Origin: Pagrus major
Taxonomy: Eukaryota > Chordata > Actinopteri > Spariformes > Sparidae
Direction of reading: 5' to 3'
Assembly: GCF_040436345.1 (NCBI RefSeq)
Contig: NC_133230.1
Location: 26,291,697-26,355,696 of the forward strand
DNA length: 64,000 bases
Shown here: piece after piece, positions 54,301-63,585 of the stretch
Layout: every line of letters begins with the position of its first letter
Position numbering within the stretch: position 1 is the stretch's first letter
Position numbers and translations under genes: made by a program
The notes under the pieces: generated by a model
What the model was told of the DNA's origin: nothing
The model's input: the letters and a program-made list of their open reading frames with translations, nothing else
The model's database searches: none

Positions 54301-55199
54301 TTCTAGTTCCAGTTCAGCAGAATCTGGGGTCTTGTTTATAAAAGTTGCGTACTTACGTCACAGGGCTGAAAAAGGCGTACGCCACTTTCTACACAGAACT
54401 TGTGATGTGTAAAAACAAAGCTGAAGGAAGAGCTGAGTGAACTAAACTGTAAGTTAACTCTGACCCATGCCTACACACATTTTGAAGACGAGGAAAACTT
54501 CAAATGACAGACTGTGAGCTGGTGAATTGTAGCCACAGAGTAGAAATTCAATTAAATTTGAGCCTCTCACACATTTAATTTCCCGTCAGAACGATGCTGA
54601 AAACAAACTGATATATATGTTTGACACGCCACACATATAGATATATAAGGTGATATTAACAGCTTACCTCTGTGCAGCAGAGGGCTGTTCTCCTTTAAAG
54701 TCAATGAGGCGATCGTATGACTTGTCACTCTTAAAGGACACACAGCTGGGCTCAGGTCCAGGTCCAGGTCCAGGTCCAGGTCCAGGTCCAGCAGAGTCTG
54801 GTCTCTGCTGTTCTGGGCTTTAACACAATACACACAGAGCAGGTAGACCTCAAAGGAGCTTTACTGTGTTTATATGTGGCGGACCCTGCCACCTTTCTAC
54901 CTTCAAACAGTGTTGTGGGACCTTGTTTTCCTCTGAGAGCAGCTGGTTTATTCACTGATGGAAACACTTTGTATTATTAGCTCATTAATATTGTAAATAT
55001 CAAAGTGTCACTTTGAATTTCTTCTATAAAACTACACTGAGCTGCTTTAAGATGTTCATTAAAACAAATGCAGAATCAGATCATACAAGACATTTGAAAA
55101 CAGGTAGAGATGGTGGTCTCACCTCTGAGCTTCATGCTCCCCACACAGACTGGTTTTAGAGGGAGGGACTCTCTCCTCTCTGTCCTCACACTGATTCAT
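39381..55199 (-). CDS. NLRC3-like receptor: FISNA-NACHT-LRR-B30.2 (complete model, 10 coding exons)
   Basis: Exons in reading order (- strand): 55199-55123, 54817-54668, 54021-53851, 51386-51308, 50359-50131, 49954-48157, 48057-47884, 46724-46551, 40213-40167 and 39985-39381 (stop). All phases fit; 3504 nt give 1167 residues. Start MNQCEDREE; then two homologous exons (Pro-Gly repeats followed by [10 protein letters not shown] and IDFKGEQ); a Gln/Ser-rich exon ([16 protein letters not shown]); a helical exon ([14 protein letters not shown]...[13 protein letters not shown]); FISNA; NACHT with Walker A GVAGIGKT at about residues 333-340 and Walker B FIFDGLDE at about 404-411; two 174-nt LRR exons; a linker ending PGLRKY; and a PRY-SPRY domain. 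Fish NLR-C proteins are cytosolic, presumably innate-immune sensors or regulators; the ligand is unknown. Only two LRR exons were found, few for the family. The 6.3-kb intron before the linker exon is packed with repeats. Nothing in the coding sequence looks broken. Alternatives: an unannotated LRR exon or alternative first exon may exist. Confidence 0.9.
40218..40782. repeat. Polypurine (GGA/GAG)n microsatellite, about 560 bp
   Basis: Nearly unbroken purine on the + strand, mostly GGA/GAGGAA units with G runs. On the NLR coding (-) strand it is a (TCC)n polypyrimidine tract ending at the TTTCAG acceptor of the linker exon at 40213, so it doubles as that intron's polypyrimidine tract. Long open frames across it are low-complexity artefacts. 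Confidence 0.95.
40798..40976. repeat. (CA)n-type microsatellite with ACAG/ACAA interruptions
   Basis: Repeats of ACACA with CAGACA, CAAACA and CACAGACTCACACA variants, ending in a purer CA run. It follows the polypurine tract inside the NLR intron. Confidence 0.95.
42407..42875. mobile_element. 469-bp insertion in the L1, flanked by TTATT; possible solo LTR-like element
   Basis: The L1 sequence continues on both sides once this segment and one copy of TTATT (42402-42406 and 42876-42880) are removed, giving a 5-bp target-site duplication. The insert has a TATA-like word (ATCTATATATGC near 42607) and AATAAA at 42823-42828, as in an LTR, but lacks the usual TG...CA ends. No coding sequence. 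Confidence 0.6.
42483..42574. repeat. 23-bp minisatellite, 4 units, with TGACTCA motifs
   Basis: Four tandem 23-bp units based on CCGTGACTCATCAACCTAAC plus CAC; the first three each keep TGACTCA, the AP-1 consensus, and the fourth has diverged. Lies inside the 469-bp insertion. Confidence 0.85.
43188..44265 (-). mobile_element. hAT-like transposon remnant with a BED zinc finger
   Basis: Interrupts the L1 endonuclease region. On the - strand it starts CAGAGATGGGGACTC, with subterminal GACTCCAGTCGC / GACTTCAGACTTGACT repeats typical of hAT ends in fish. Around 43910-43790 a frame reads [10 protein letters not shown]...[11 protein letters not shown], a BED-type C2H2 finger (CxxC...HxxxH) as in hAT transposases. 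No intact transposase remains and the far end is unclear. Comparison with the second L1 fragment (61873-62195) shows about 110 bp of L1 were lost at the insertion site. Confidence 0.6.
46725..47883 (-). other. NLR intron between the two LRR exons
   Basis: About 1.16 kb with no third LRR exon found. It contains a short palindrome around 47185-47218 (GGGTATTCTATTTCC against TATAGAATGCCC) and an unassigned open frame at 47141-46830 on the - strand that I cannot identify and do not call a gene. Confidence 0.45.
50500..50890 (+). mobile_element. Teleost repeat fragment in an NLR intron
   Basis: The segment starts near GATTCCAAAAAAGTTAGGA and contains GGGTATAAAAAGGACATCC and GACGGGGCGAGGTTCACC, words that recur in a common fish non-autonomous DNA element. 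Non-coding. Family assignment is from memory of the pattern and not certain. Confidence 0.5.
50900..51245 (+). mobile_element. LINE ORF2 C-terminal fragment
   Basis: A + strand frame near 51020-51100 reads [17 protein letters not shown], the conserved C-terminal end of a fish non-LTR retrotransposon ORF2, followed by degenerate downstream sequence (near 51115-51235) resembling the 3' end of the same elements. The frame is broken by stops; inactive. Confidence 0.6.
51690..51818 (+). repeat. LINE/SINE 3' tail repeat
   Basis: Contains GTGTGAATGTGTGAATGTG, TTGTAAAGCACTTTGAGCGG and ATGCAAGTCCATTTACCATT, the familiar tail of a widespread teleost retroposon. Lies in an NLR intron, antisense to the gene. 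Confidence 0.7.
51890..52705 (+). mobile_element. L2-like LINE 3' end with an internal insertion
   Basis: 51950-52135 carries a decayed ORF2 C-terminus (words for [12 protein letters not shown]-like and [11 protein letters not shown]-like sequence, with stops). 52640-52705 carries the tail TGTAAAGCACTTTGAGTTGC ... TATAAATAAACTTGACTTG. Between them, about 52235-52570 is unrelated sequence that looks inserted. Confidence 0.6.
53939..53997. repeat. CCAGGT hexanucleotide repeat inside an NLR coding exon
   Basis: About 9-10 units of the 6-bp repeat. In the NLR frame (- strand) it encodes Gly-Pro repeats just before [10 protein letters not shown]. Length variation here would change the protein without shifting frame. 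Confidence 0.9.
54270..54335 (-). pseudogene. Relic of a third NLR N-terminal repeat exon
   Basis: The - strand keeps the shape of the two functional exons (CCAGATTCTGCTGAACTGG, then degenerate Pro/Glu codons, then CCAGCTGTGTGTC), but the Gly-Pro repeat is lost and no good splice pair is visible. It lies between the two intact copies and is probably a dead duplicate. Confidence 0.5.
54757..54791. repeat. CCAGGT repeat in the second NLR N-terminal exon
   Basis: Five to six units of the same hexamer as at 53939-53997, coding for Gly-Pro repeats in the homologous exon. Shorter than its partner. Confidence 0.9.
54849..55050. mobile_element. MITE copy B (TTAAAGGAGC family, partial)
   Basis: Shares GGCGGACCCTGCCACC and the following ~170 bases nearly unchanged with copy C. 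It begins at an internal AAAGGAGCTTTACTG, so the left end is missing. The next ~48 bases (55051-55098) also match the flank of copy C, so this is a small segmental duplication of a MITE with its flank. Confidence 0.75.
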
Positions 55200-55225
55200 G
55201 CTGCTCAGCTCACACACACTGTCGT

Positions 55226-56525
55226 CTGCAGAGGAAACACAGATCATTCATCTGCACATCAGCTCAATATTAACAGGCAACTATTCATTTCAACAGCAGC
55301 GGGCGTTGGTGATTAGCTGCAGGGTTGTGGGGCAGTGTGGGATGGTCCCTCCATAGTTTGTGTGATGTAACGTCGTGAACTTTAACCCCCACAGATCCAG
55401 AGGGTGACAGTATGCATCTCAAATCAGTCTGTCAAACTGAACAACGCAGGTGACGCTGCTATGTTGCTCTGCTACCAGCAGGCAGGTCCTTCGAGCGATC
55501 GATGATCCTAATCGACAAATTAAAAATAATATGAAACAACCAGGATGTGAAGCCGATCATAAGATCAGTTTTAAACTGAAGCACAAGACCAAAGTGAGAG
55601 AACACAAGTGAAGCATCATGTTAGACTCTATTCTTTGTGTCTCTGCTGATTCATGCTGCTGATCACATCGACAGTTTACATCACTGGCCGCCGCAACGTC
55701 ACGTCAGGTTGCGTTTGTCCAAAGCTGATCGTGCTTCACCTTTCTAGCTGCAGCTGGCTTGGGTCAGAACCGTTAGCTGATCTTTAACAGTGTCGGTTGG
55801 TAATGTTTTCAGTTTGAGAGTCATCACAGCAAAATGTGGTCCTGGAGACGTCTTTGTAACCGGATATACCACCAAGTTCGATGATGGCCGTGGTCCAAGC
55901 AAGAGGGCTGAGATCAGGGGGGTGGCCCCCTTACACTTTACGCCTCGGGCCCATCCTTGTTCTGATGCGGTCCTGAGATGCGGCTGAGATCAAAACGAGG
56001 CTGAGCTGTAAGATGGGTGTGGTCCCACAGTGAGTACTGAGTACTGATGTAGTAATAGTAACGAATAGTCCTGGGGGAGGACGTGGACGTGTTGACAGGC
56101 TGCGTGAGCCCGGCTCAACATCCCTCTAGTTTAACTCATGCAAATGTGCTGTCTGCATGTTTTCATGTCTCAGCTGTTGGTTTCTGCTTCATGTCAGATT
56201 GAAGATCAACTGAACTGATAAATCATCAGATTAAATGATTGACAGACACTTTAATGAATGTAGACTCTTGTTATTAACAGCAGCAGAGCAGCTTCTTCTG
56301 TGGTTTCACCGATCAGTAGCTACACTGTGTGATTCTGCAGCTTGTATCAATGTTTGAATTAAAACACTAATTACTTCATTTAGCCGTCGTCCACATTTAA
56401 AGTGTCCACAAAATAATACTAGTTGAAGCCTCTGACAGTTTCTATGTGTCAGCGGGAGGTGAGCGGCTTGTCTCCACCTCCTCCACTGGCTCACTGAGAC
56501 AGGACAGTCAGTGTCCAGTCGTCAG
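55226..56525. other. 5' flank of the NLR gene, no gene recognised
   Basis: Upstream of the first coding exon on the - strand. Untranslated first exon(s) and promoter probably lie here, but no clear TATA box or exon was identified. The + strand open frame at 55790-55987 has no recognisable homology. Confidence 0.4.
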
Positions 56526-57382
56526 TTAGTGGGTCTACACAGTCAGGACAGCTGTCGATAAACTGACTCCACTTTCAGGCTGTGTCCAAATTCAGGGGCT
56601 GCAGCCTTCAAGGACGCGGCCTTTGCGGCCCATGGAGGCCGGGTCCTTCGGAGAGACCTTGAAGGCCGCGTCCACCGTTGTTAAATGGGACGGTCCAGCC
56701 TTCGGAGTATTTCCTGGTTGCGTCACCAGGTGTTCATGCATTAAAGTTTGTTTTGGTTCAAATCTATCAAACGTGTACATTTATTTATGTGTGTACAATG
56801 TGTCAAATCTAAATTGAATTATCAACATTACAAATAAACATTAACCCATTGGTGAATAACAACTATATTTACCATAGCATTACCAGTGTCACGTATTTTA
56901 ACTGAAAGTTAAACTTTGGAGGTTTTATAGTCTCTTGAAGTTTAACATATCTGGCGTTGGATGTTCAAATGAGTTAGAACCGAGTATAAACCCATTACTT
57001 AAATTTAAATGTCATGTCTGCGCCACTTGATGTCGCCATTTTCTCTTGCTTCCTCTTCTGTTTCGGGACTGAGCAGCGGTGCGCAAAGGATCTTGGGATA
57101 TGTGAGGCCGCGAAGGACAGTAGCGGTGCGTCCTCCTAAACGAGGGTGGGGAAGGCTGCATTTGTGGGCTGCATGTGGAGCAGCCTTCGAATTTGGACAG
57201 CCTTCGCGCAGCGTTGTGACGTAATTGGCCTTCAAATGCGCCCTTCGTGGGCTGCAGCCCCTGAATTTGGACACAGCCTGTAACTTTAAACCAGCCACCA
57301 TTACAAGTGTCCGCCATGTTGAGTCCAGAGTATAAGTGGAGTCAGTTTATCGTCAGCTGTCCTGACTGTGTAGACCCACTAG
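56526..57382. repeat. Outer inverted repeat around the 705-bp TIR element
   Basis: 56526-56574 and 57334-57382 are near-perfect reverse complements (48-49 bases, two or three differences), both containing GTGGGTCTACACAGTCAGGA. The left arm abuts the 705-bp element; on the right 53 bases intervene. A further piece of the same unit (57288-57325) is repeated inverted at about 58075-58113 (GGACTCAACATGG...). Confidence 0.8.
56576..57280. mobile_element. 705-bp DNA element with 31-bp perfect terminal inverted repeats
   Basis: The left end (56576-56606) and right end (57250-57280) are identical over 31 bases as inverted repeats, beginning CAGGCTGTGTCC and ending GGGGCTGCAGCC. Subterminal CCTTCAAGG/CCTTCG words recur on both sides. 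The interior is G/C-rich and non-coding, so it is non-autonomous. No obvious target-site duplication. The perfect TIRs suggest recent activity. Confidence 0.85.
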
Positions 57383-57534
57383 CCGGTGTTCTGGATCAAC
57401 ACGGGACTATGTTAACTGCCGCCGTTCAGCCGAATGCGTCTGTGGTTGTCGCAGCTTCAACACATGTTGAACACGGGAAGAGAAGACGTAGCTGTCCTCA
57501 GATGCGCCTCTTTGTTCAGGCTTTCTCTGTGTAA

Positions 57535-58560
57535 AACAAACCTGATCTGTAGTTGGGCTCCTGTTTGAGGAAACGTGTCTGACCCTCAGTCGCTGTATGA
57601 ACGTTGCTGACTGTTACTGAAGACGTTGTAAACAGGAAAAGGGAGAGTTGCTCTTCCTGTGACGTGTATCTCTAATAAACTTTTATTTAATACACTTACT
57701 CGTCCTTGCTTCCTGTTTGAGTAACATGCACCACATAGAAGAACTATGAACCCTCTTAAAAGAAAAAGGAAAAAGACAAATACGGGACACGAACTCATTG
57801 AGGGAACAAAAAACTGTCCAGCATCAGAACCGATCCACTACACCAGACAGACCAGAGACAGTCTGCAGCATAGCCTCTCTCACTCCTCACAGCCACCTCC
57901 TGGATGCAGAAGGTGGCCAGATCAACTTGTGACCACAGTGTCTATGCACCACTTTGCTACTGTCATGATTTCTAACACGAATAAGCTGCCAGTTGGAAAC
58001 AGTCAATTAAAAACTTATTGTGTTGTCACACATTCTTGATGCAATCATCTGGATATAGTACAGTTCGAAGACTCTGGACTCAACATGGTGGACACTTGTA
58101 ATGGTGGCTGGTGTGAGTTAGTAGAAATGAAGATGGAGGCACATTGTTGTGTTTCTACTGTCACTAAACTGAGCACACTTTGTGTTCACGAGTCAAACAT
58201 TTCAAAAGTCTTCATTACCTTCAGCTGGAGCTTCACACGGACACAACTGTCAGTCTGCGACACACCGAGCACACAAAGTGAAAGTTTATGTGACACCGGA
58301 AGTCACAGCTGGAGAGGAGCCAGGTGTTTTCATACCTGAGACAGGAAGTGACGTCTGTGATCTGTGTCATATCAAAATAAAAGACCTCGTCATCATCAGG
58401 ACTTCCTCTGGTTCACTGTTAATAACCCACAGCACCTGTTAGTAACCATGGTAACTGAGGTGTCAGTGAGTCTTTATCAAACAACATGTGAAACAATCCT
58501 GTTATTATATTTACACTGAACTGTTTTAAAGAGACTAAAAGTATTTTACTACAGTCTGAC
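57535..58560. other. Unassigned stretch between repeats
   Basis: AATAAACTTTTATTTAATAC near 57675 looks like a poly(A) context. 58058-58113 repeats part of 57288-57325 in inverted orientation. No gene was identified on either strand. Confidence 0.35.
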
Positions 58561-58568
58561 ACTTTGAA

Positions 58569-58882
58569 TTAAAGGAGCAGTCTGTAGAAATGTTCATGAG
58601 AAGAGAAAGATCTTCAAACAAACTGAATAATCAAACTCTCTTTGTTTCCATGACTGAATAAAGTGAATTAACACACTGACCTTAAAGGAGCTTTACTGCG
58701 TTTATATGTGGCGGACCCTGCCACCTTTCTAGCTTCAAACAGTGTTGTGGGACCTTGTTTTCCTCTGAGAGCAGCTGGTTTATTCACTGATGGAAACACT
58801 TTGTATTATTAGCTCATTAATATTGTAAATATCAAAGTGTCACTTTGAATTTCTTCTATAAAACTACACAGAGCTGCTTTAA
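58569..58882. mobile_element. MITE copy C (TTAAAGGAGC family, 314 bp, full length)
   Basis: Starts TTAAAGGAGCAGTCTGTAG and ends GAGCTGCTTTAA, so the ends are inverted. The interior carries GGCGGACCCTGCCACC as in copies A and B. The best-preserved copy. The 47 bases after it match those after copy B. Confidence 0.8.
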
Positions 58883-59524
58883 GATGTTCATTAAAACAAA
58901 TGCAGAATCAGATCATACAAGACATTTGAAGATGAAAGCAGACTTTTTGTCTCCGATACAAAGAATATAAAACTCTTTGTCACTTTGTTTGTGCAGAAAT
59001 ATTTCATTAAAGCAGGTAAAGAAAGTGTTCACATCAGTCACACAGGACACATTTAAACACATTAAAGGAGAACAGCAGGAGCAGGTAGTGAATCAGGCCT
59101 GACTCCAGAAAGTGTCCGTCCTTACATCCTCTGATAAACATGTCTGAAGGCCACAGGGACAACAGCTTCCCGTAGGCCTCCGTGTTTTCCTCCCGCGTAG
59201 CTGCTCCGATTGGACGGCCACATTCCAGCTCCACCTGTTGGGGAACTTACCTGGTGATCATGTGGGTTTGATTGGAGCAGAGCAGAGACGCTGCCCCCTG
59301 CAGGCTGCTCTGAGTCACTGGCTTCACACTGACTTCAGTCTAATACAACAGGTGGAGATCAAAGTACAGTGGTGAGTGTTGTTCTATCAGTTATCATGTG
59401 CTGGAGTTTTATTAGAGTTCACACACAAGAATTCAACCAGCTGCAGCTTCATTAACATTCAGACACATTCAGTAAATGTAAAGAGAGCAGGTCTGTCTCA
59501 GTCTGTGCTCTGGGATTCAGTCCT

Positions 59525-59560
59525 ACACTATGTGGACAAAAGTATGTGGACAGCTCTTCA
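59525..59560 (+). repeat. Short Tc1/mariner-like repeat terminus
   Basis: ACACTATGTGGACAAAAGTATGTGGACA resembles a very common teleost repeat end. Only this short fragment was recognised. Confidence 0.4.
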
Positions 59561-59995
59561 TTCATCTCTATTTTCTTTATATAGTACTTTATACTCAAAC
59601 AGCTGCTTCACAAACACACATATGTACTGTAGTGCTTCATGCAGCATTAATAGGGAGTTTGGGGTTAAATTTGGCTGTCAATAATAATTAATGATCATCA
59701 GGGATAATTATTAATTATGATAAATAATAAGATCCAATTTTCATTAGATCACCTCGGGGCACCACCCTTGAGGAAGGGAAAAGAGCCAATTCACCAAATC
59801 AGTCTCAGAAAAAGGTACTAAACTGTTAGTTTGTAACTCTGATTAATAATTAATTTAAAACTACAACCAAAATGACCATAACAGCTGTAACGGTCGAAGC
59901 ATTTTGGATCCTTGACAGAATCGAGGTTGGCAACATTCACTCTTGTACAATATTAAATAGACAGCATGAAGGTTCAAAAGTCTTTTATTTAACAC

Positions 59996-59999
<4 letters not shown>

Positions 60000-60057
<58 letters not shown>
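60000..60057. repeat. (GT)n microsatellite
   Basis: About 28 uninterrupted GT units. No gene is nearby. Confidence 0.98.
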
Positions 60058-60058
<1 letters not shown>

Positions 60059-61870
60059 CCTGATGCCAGGTTATAGAAGATGGTCAGCTGCATGTAAAGA
60101 CTCTGAGTCTGTGTGAAGCATCATTCAACTAACGTCAAATTAGCCGTGTAGCAAAGCAAACTACCAACAACCTGACCTGAGATCACAATAACACCAACAG
60201 TGAACAAACACACAGACTGAACAGATGTGAGGGCGACAGGTCAAGGAGCAGATGTTCATACGTGGAGTAGAAGATCTTCAAGCTCAAAGGATTGCACATG
60301 AGCAGGTCAGCATCTACAGCAGAACATTACTGGTGCTTTTTCCTGATAAACACCTACAACTGTTTGTGTTTGTACAGTATATTGATCATGTAACTGGACA
60401 CACAATAATCAGAATCACAGTTTTTCACCATTTGAATTTGTGTTTTGGTGCATAACAATAAACACAGTCAGTAGAAACATGTAAAGAAAGATAAAGGGCT
60501 GCTACTTCAAAACAATGTTATATAAACTGGGACATCTGTCCAGTTTTGTCCAGGACTGTCTAAAGTATTGACCACTGAAAGTGTAAATGTTCACAGTATG
60601 CTGAGGACAGTCGAGCTCTGCTCCATAAAAATATCTCATCATGTTGCTCATCTGTTGCTTTACAGGCAGAATTTTACAATCTATAATTATAATATTTTTC
60701 AAAGGAGAGGCTTTGATGCTTCCTCTTTTTTGGGATTGGAGAGATTTATTAGAGAGAGATGAGAGTGTGTTGGCAACGATGTAGAACGTTGATATTTACC
60801 AATAATGTAAAATGATATTTCTAGCTGTTTCAGTATTGAGGTACAGTCAGACTACATTCATCACTTTGCATGGACATGCTAACCTAACAAAGCTGTTATT
60901 GTGAATCAGGTGAGGGTTTCCTGTCTCACTCACCTGCACAGCAGCAGAGGGCAGAGAGAGACGCTGTCACAAGAGACCTGATCACACAACAAATGACTGT
61001 AGAGACATTTTCTACATTTCCTCTGATGAGCTGTTGCTCTCTGCTGCTCTGTCTTGTGGGTCTGTCAGTGACATGTCACGCTGTCGCGTTATCAATGATG
61101 ATGTTTTGTCACTGCATCAGAAAATGGATGTGGCTTGAGAGCTTGTAAAAAGTAGCAGTTAAGTCTCTGGTCAATGCGTGGGAGTCGGCAGTCTGGACAG
61201 TTATCATGCAGTTTAGCTACAGTAGCTACATATGAAAGTGTATAAAGAAGTGTGTGCAGTCATTACAGTAAGTACTTAGTAATGAACATTTATAACATTT
61301 TGAAGACATTATTTTAAGCTCAGCGTTCTTCATCATTTTACACATAATGACGGTTAATTGTCGTGTTGTTGTGAAAATTGATAATATATAAGAAAAAGTG
61401 AGCTGTTTTCTTTTGGATGATTAAAAACCCACTTCAGATCACAACCCTGGCTCCATTAGACAGCAGGGATTTTCTATTCATCCAGCGCCCAATAAAATTC
61501 AGATTTTAATTATAGAAGTGAATTTGAAAAGTGTCAGCTGAACACCATGAATCGTTATGGTGCATTACAACATAAATCATTAAAGTGTCAAGGTAAACTC
61601 AGGCAGGTAAACTGCAGTGTGGGAGTCAGATACTGAGAATCTTTGAGAAAGAGTCATTTATTGATGAACATGCAACAATATATATATATATATAATAATA
61701 TAACAGAGAGAGAAACCTATTAATATATGTCATAAGGTCATTTGGTCCTCTCACAAACCATGGATGCACAACATCTTCATCTTCACTGATCTTCACTGAG
61801 AGACGAACAAATGTTTCTCAGAGATCAACAAAGTGTTTGTTTTAGTTAAGGTGGTTTTTCTTTTCTTTTC
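60058..61870. other. No gene recognised
   Basis: A/T-rich sequence with a short (TA)n run near 61678-61702. Open frames are short and unconvincing on both strands. Confidence 0.45.
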
Positions 61871-61872
61871 TT

Positions 61873-62195
61873 TCACTTGAATTCCTCCAGATGTCCATCG
61901 TTCCCATTTCTTCTGAGGACAGCTTTACTCATTCTGACATGTGTTTTTCATTTCCTTTTAAACTGGTTGTATAGACAGTGGTTCATGACTATGTTGAAGT
62001 CCCCCCACAAATTAAAATACCTTCTGGTTCTGTTGCTGTAACATTAAATAAGGATTTGAAGAAGTGCTTGTTGCTTTCTGGAGGTGCATGTACATTTATC
62101 AACGTGACAGGTTCAGTCTCTAGTTTCCCTTGACTAGTTCACATCTTCCCTCTTTATCCTTCATTTCCTTTTCACTAACAAATGTAGTTGTATTT
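61873..62195 (-). mobile_element. L1-type LINE fragment, second copy (endonuclease region)
   Basis: Closely similar to the edges of the interrupted region in the first L1 copy: 61880-61976 matches about 43095-43187 and 62085-62195 matches about 44262-44375. Here the two are joined by about 110 bp of L1 that keep, on the - strand, the endonuclease GGDFN motif. A 5'- and 3'-truncated fragment. Confidence 0.7.
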
Positions 62196-62638
62196 GTCAG
62201 TATTTGAAATATATACATTTTCATATATGGATGTCACTGATGTATCAATACGTTTATTGATTGATATTCTATATATTTTGAGTATATATTTCTTTTTGAA
62301 CAGTCGATTCCCTGTGACTGGTGTAACAGAGTTAAAATGCACTTCATTCATTCTGATTTCCATTTTGTATTTGTGAATTGTATTAATCATTAATGACTCT
62401 GCTGAGTATGGGTGTTTTGATCTCATTGAGCTACTTTAATTTAACATTATTTTATTAATGTTTCCTGTGTCATTTCTTGCCACACGTCATCTTTTCTGAA
62501 CCTCCTCAGCTTCTGTTGTCCCGACTGACCCTCACAGTGCCGCCTTGCATTGCTCGGGGTCAGTTGTGTGGAAAAATGCTGCTATTGAACCGTTTATGTT
62601 GTAAACTTTAATGTATATTGGTGACTGTTAAAACTATT

Positions 62639-62780
62639 AAAGCTGCAGTTGGTAATGTTGGACAGCTAGCAAGATTTGAAAGTGGCACCTCCTCTAAGCT
62701 CCACCCCCTCCTCCCCCTCTCGTCAGTGCTCCGTCCAAAGCCACACCCCGACTATGGCTGTGCAATATGATCAAAATGTC
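62639..62780. mobile_element. Probable MITE end
   Basis: TTAAAGCTGCAGTTGGTAAT followed by a CTCCACCCCCTCCTCC stretch resembles the start of a common teleost non-autonomous element. The opposite end was not found. Confidence 0.4.
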
Positions 62781-63585
62781 ATATCCTATAACCTCTTCAA
62801 TAATCAAGAAGCCCCCGGCTGCAGTACGCAGATCGGGGAGTGGCTTAATGTGGGCGGAGTAACACGTTTGACTCCGCCCACTTGCCCCCACATTAAACCG
62901 CTGAAGAAGAAGAAGAATGTGTGTCTGAGAGAGAAGAAGCAGACAGTACAGTTCATACATTTGGCAAAATGGAGGTAAGAACATTCTACTTTACAATATT
63001 TCAATTCAGACAAGGAAGGAAGTAACATCATTTTATTTTAAAACAAGTTATGCTCTGTATGTATTTGCATTCTACACCTTGATGATACACCAAGTTATGA
63101 GCTTTGTCATTAGTTATTAGCTTTTGCTAATTATCTTACGGCATGGCTGGACTGGTAATCTGGTATACAGAGCATTTTCCCGGTAGGCCGACGTACTTTT
63201 GGGGGGAAAATATTATGCAGAGTTTTCACGTGCATTTCATGAATATAAATCTGGACTTCAAATCTCCTTTTCTGGGTTTTAGATTAATATTTATATCCGA
63301 CTTATTTGTCAGTGTTTTGTTATGATTTTGTGATAGTTATTACATGCTAACTAGCAACCTAAAGTAAAGCAGGTGTAACAAATCAGTAAATGCTGTGATT
63401 TAAGCAGATTTAAAAAGCTGCCATTCACAAGCATTAGACAATCTAATAGCCTATCATCTGAATAATCTGCAGGAAAGATCAAATCCTCACTAAAACACAA
63501 AGGTGCGTATCTTACATATTACACAAATGAATGAATTAGTATTTTGTCACAGTGTGAATCTTGTTCCCTTCATTCCTCTCTTACA

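Noticed and set aside
55790-55987. 65-codon + strand frame
   Set aside because: No motif or splice evidence; likely chance or decayed repeat.
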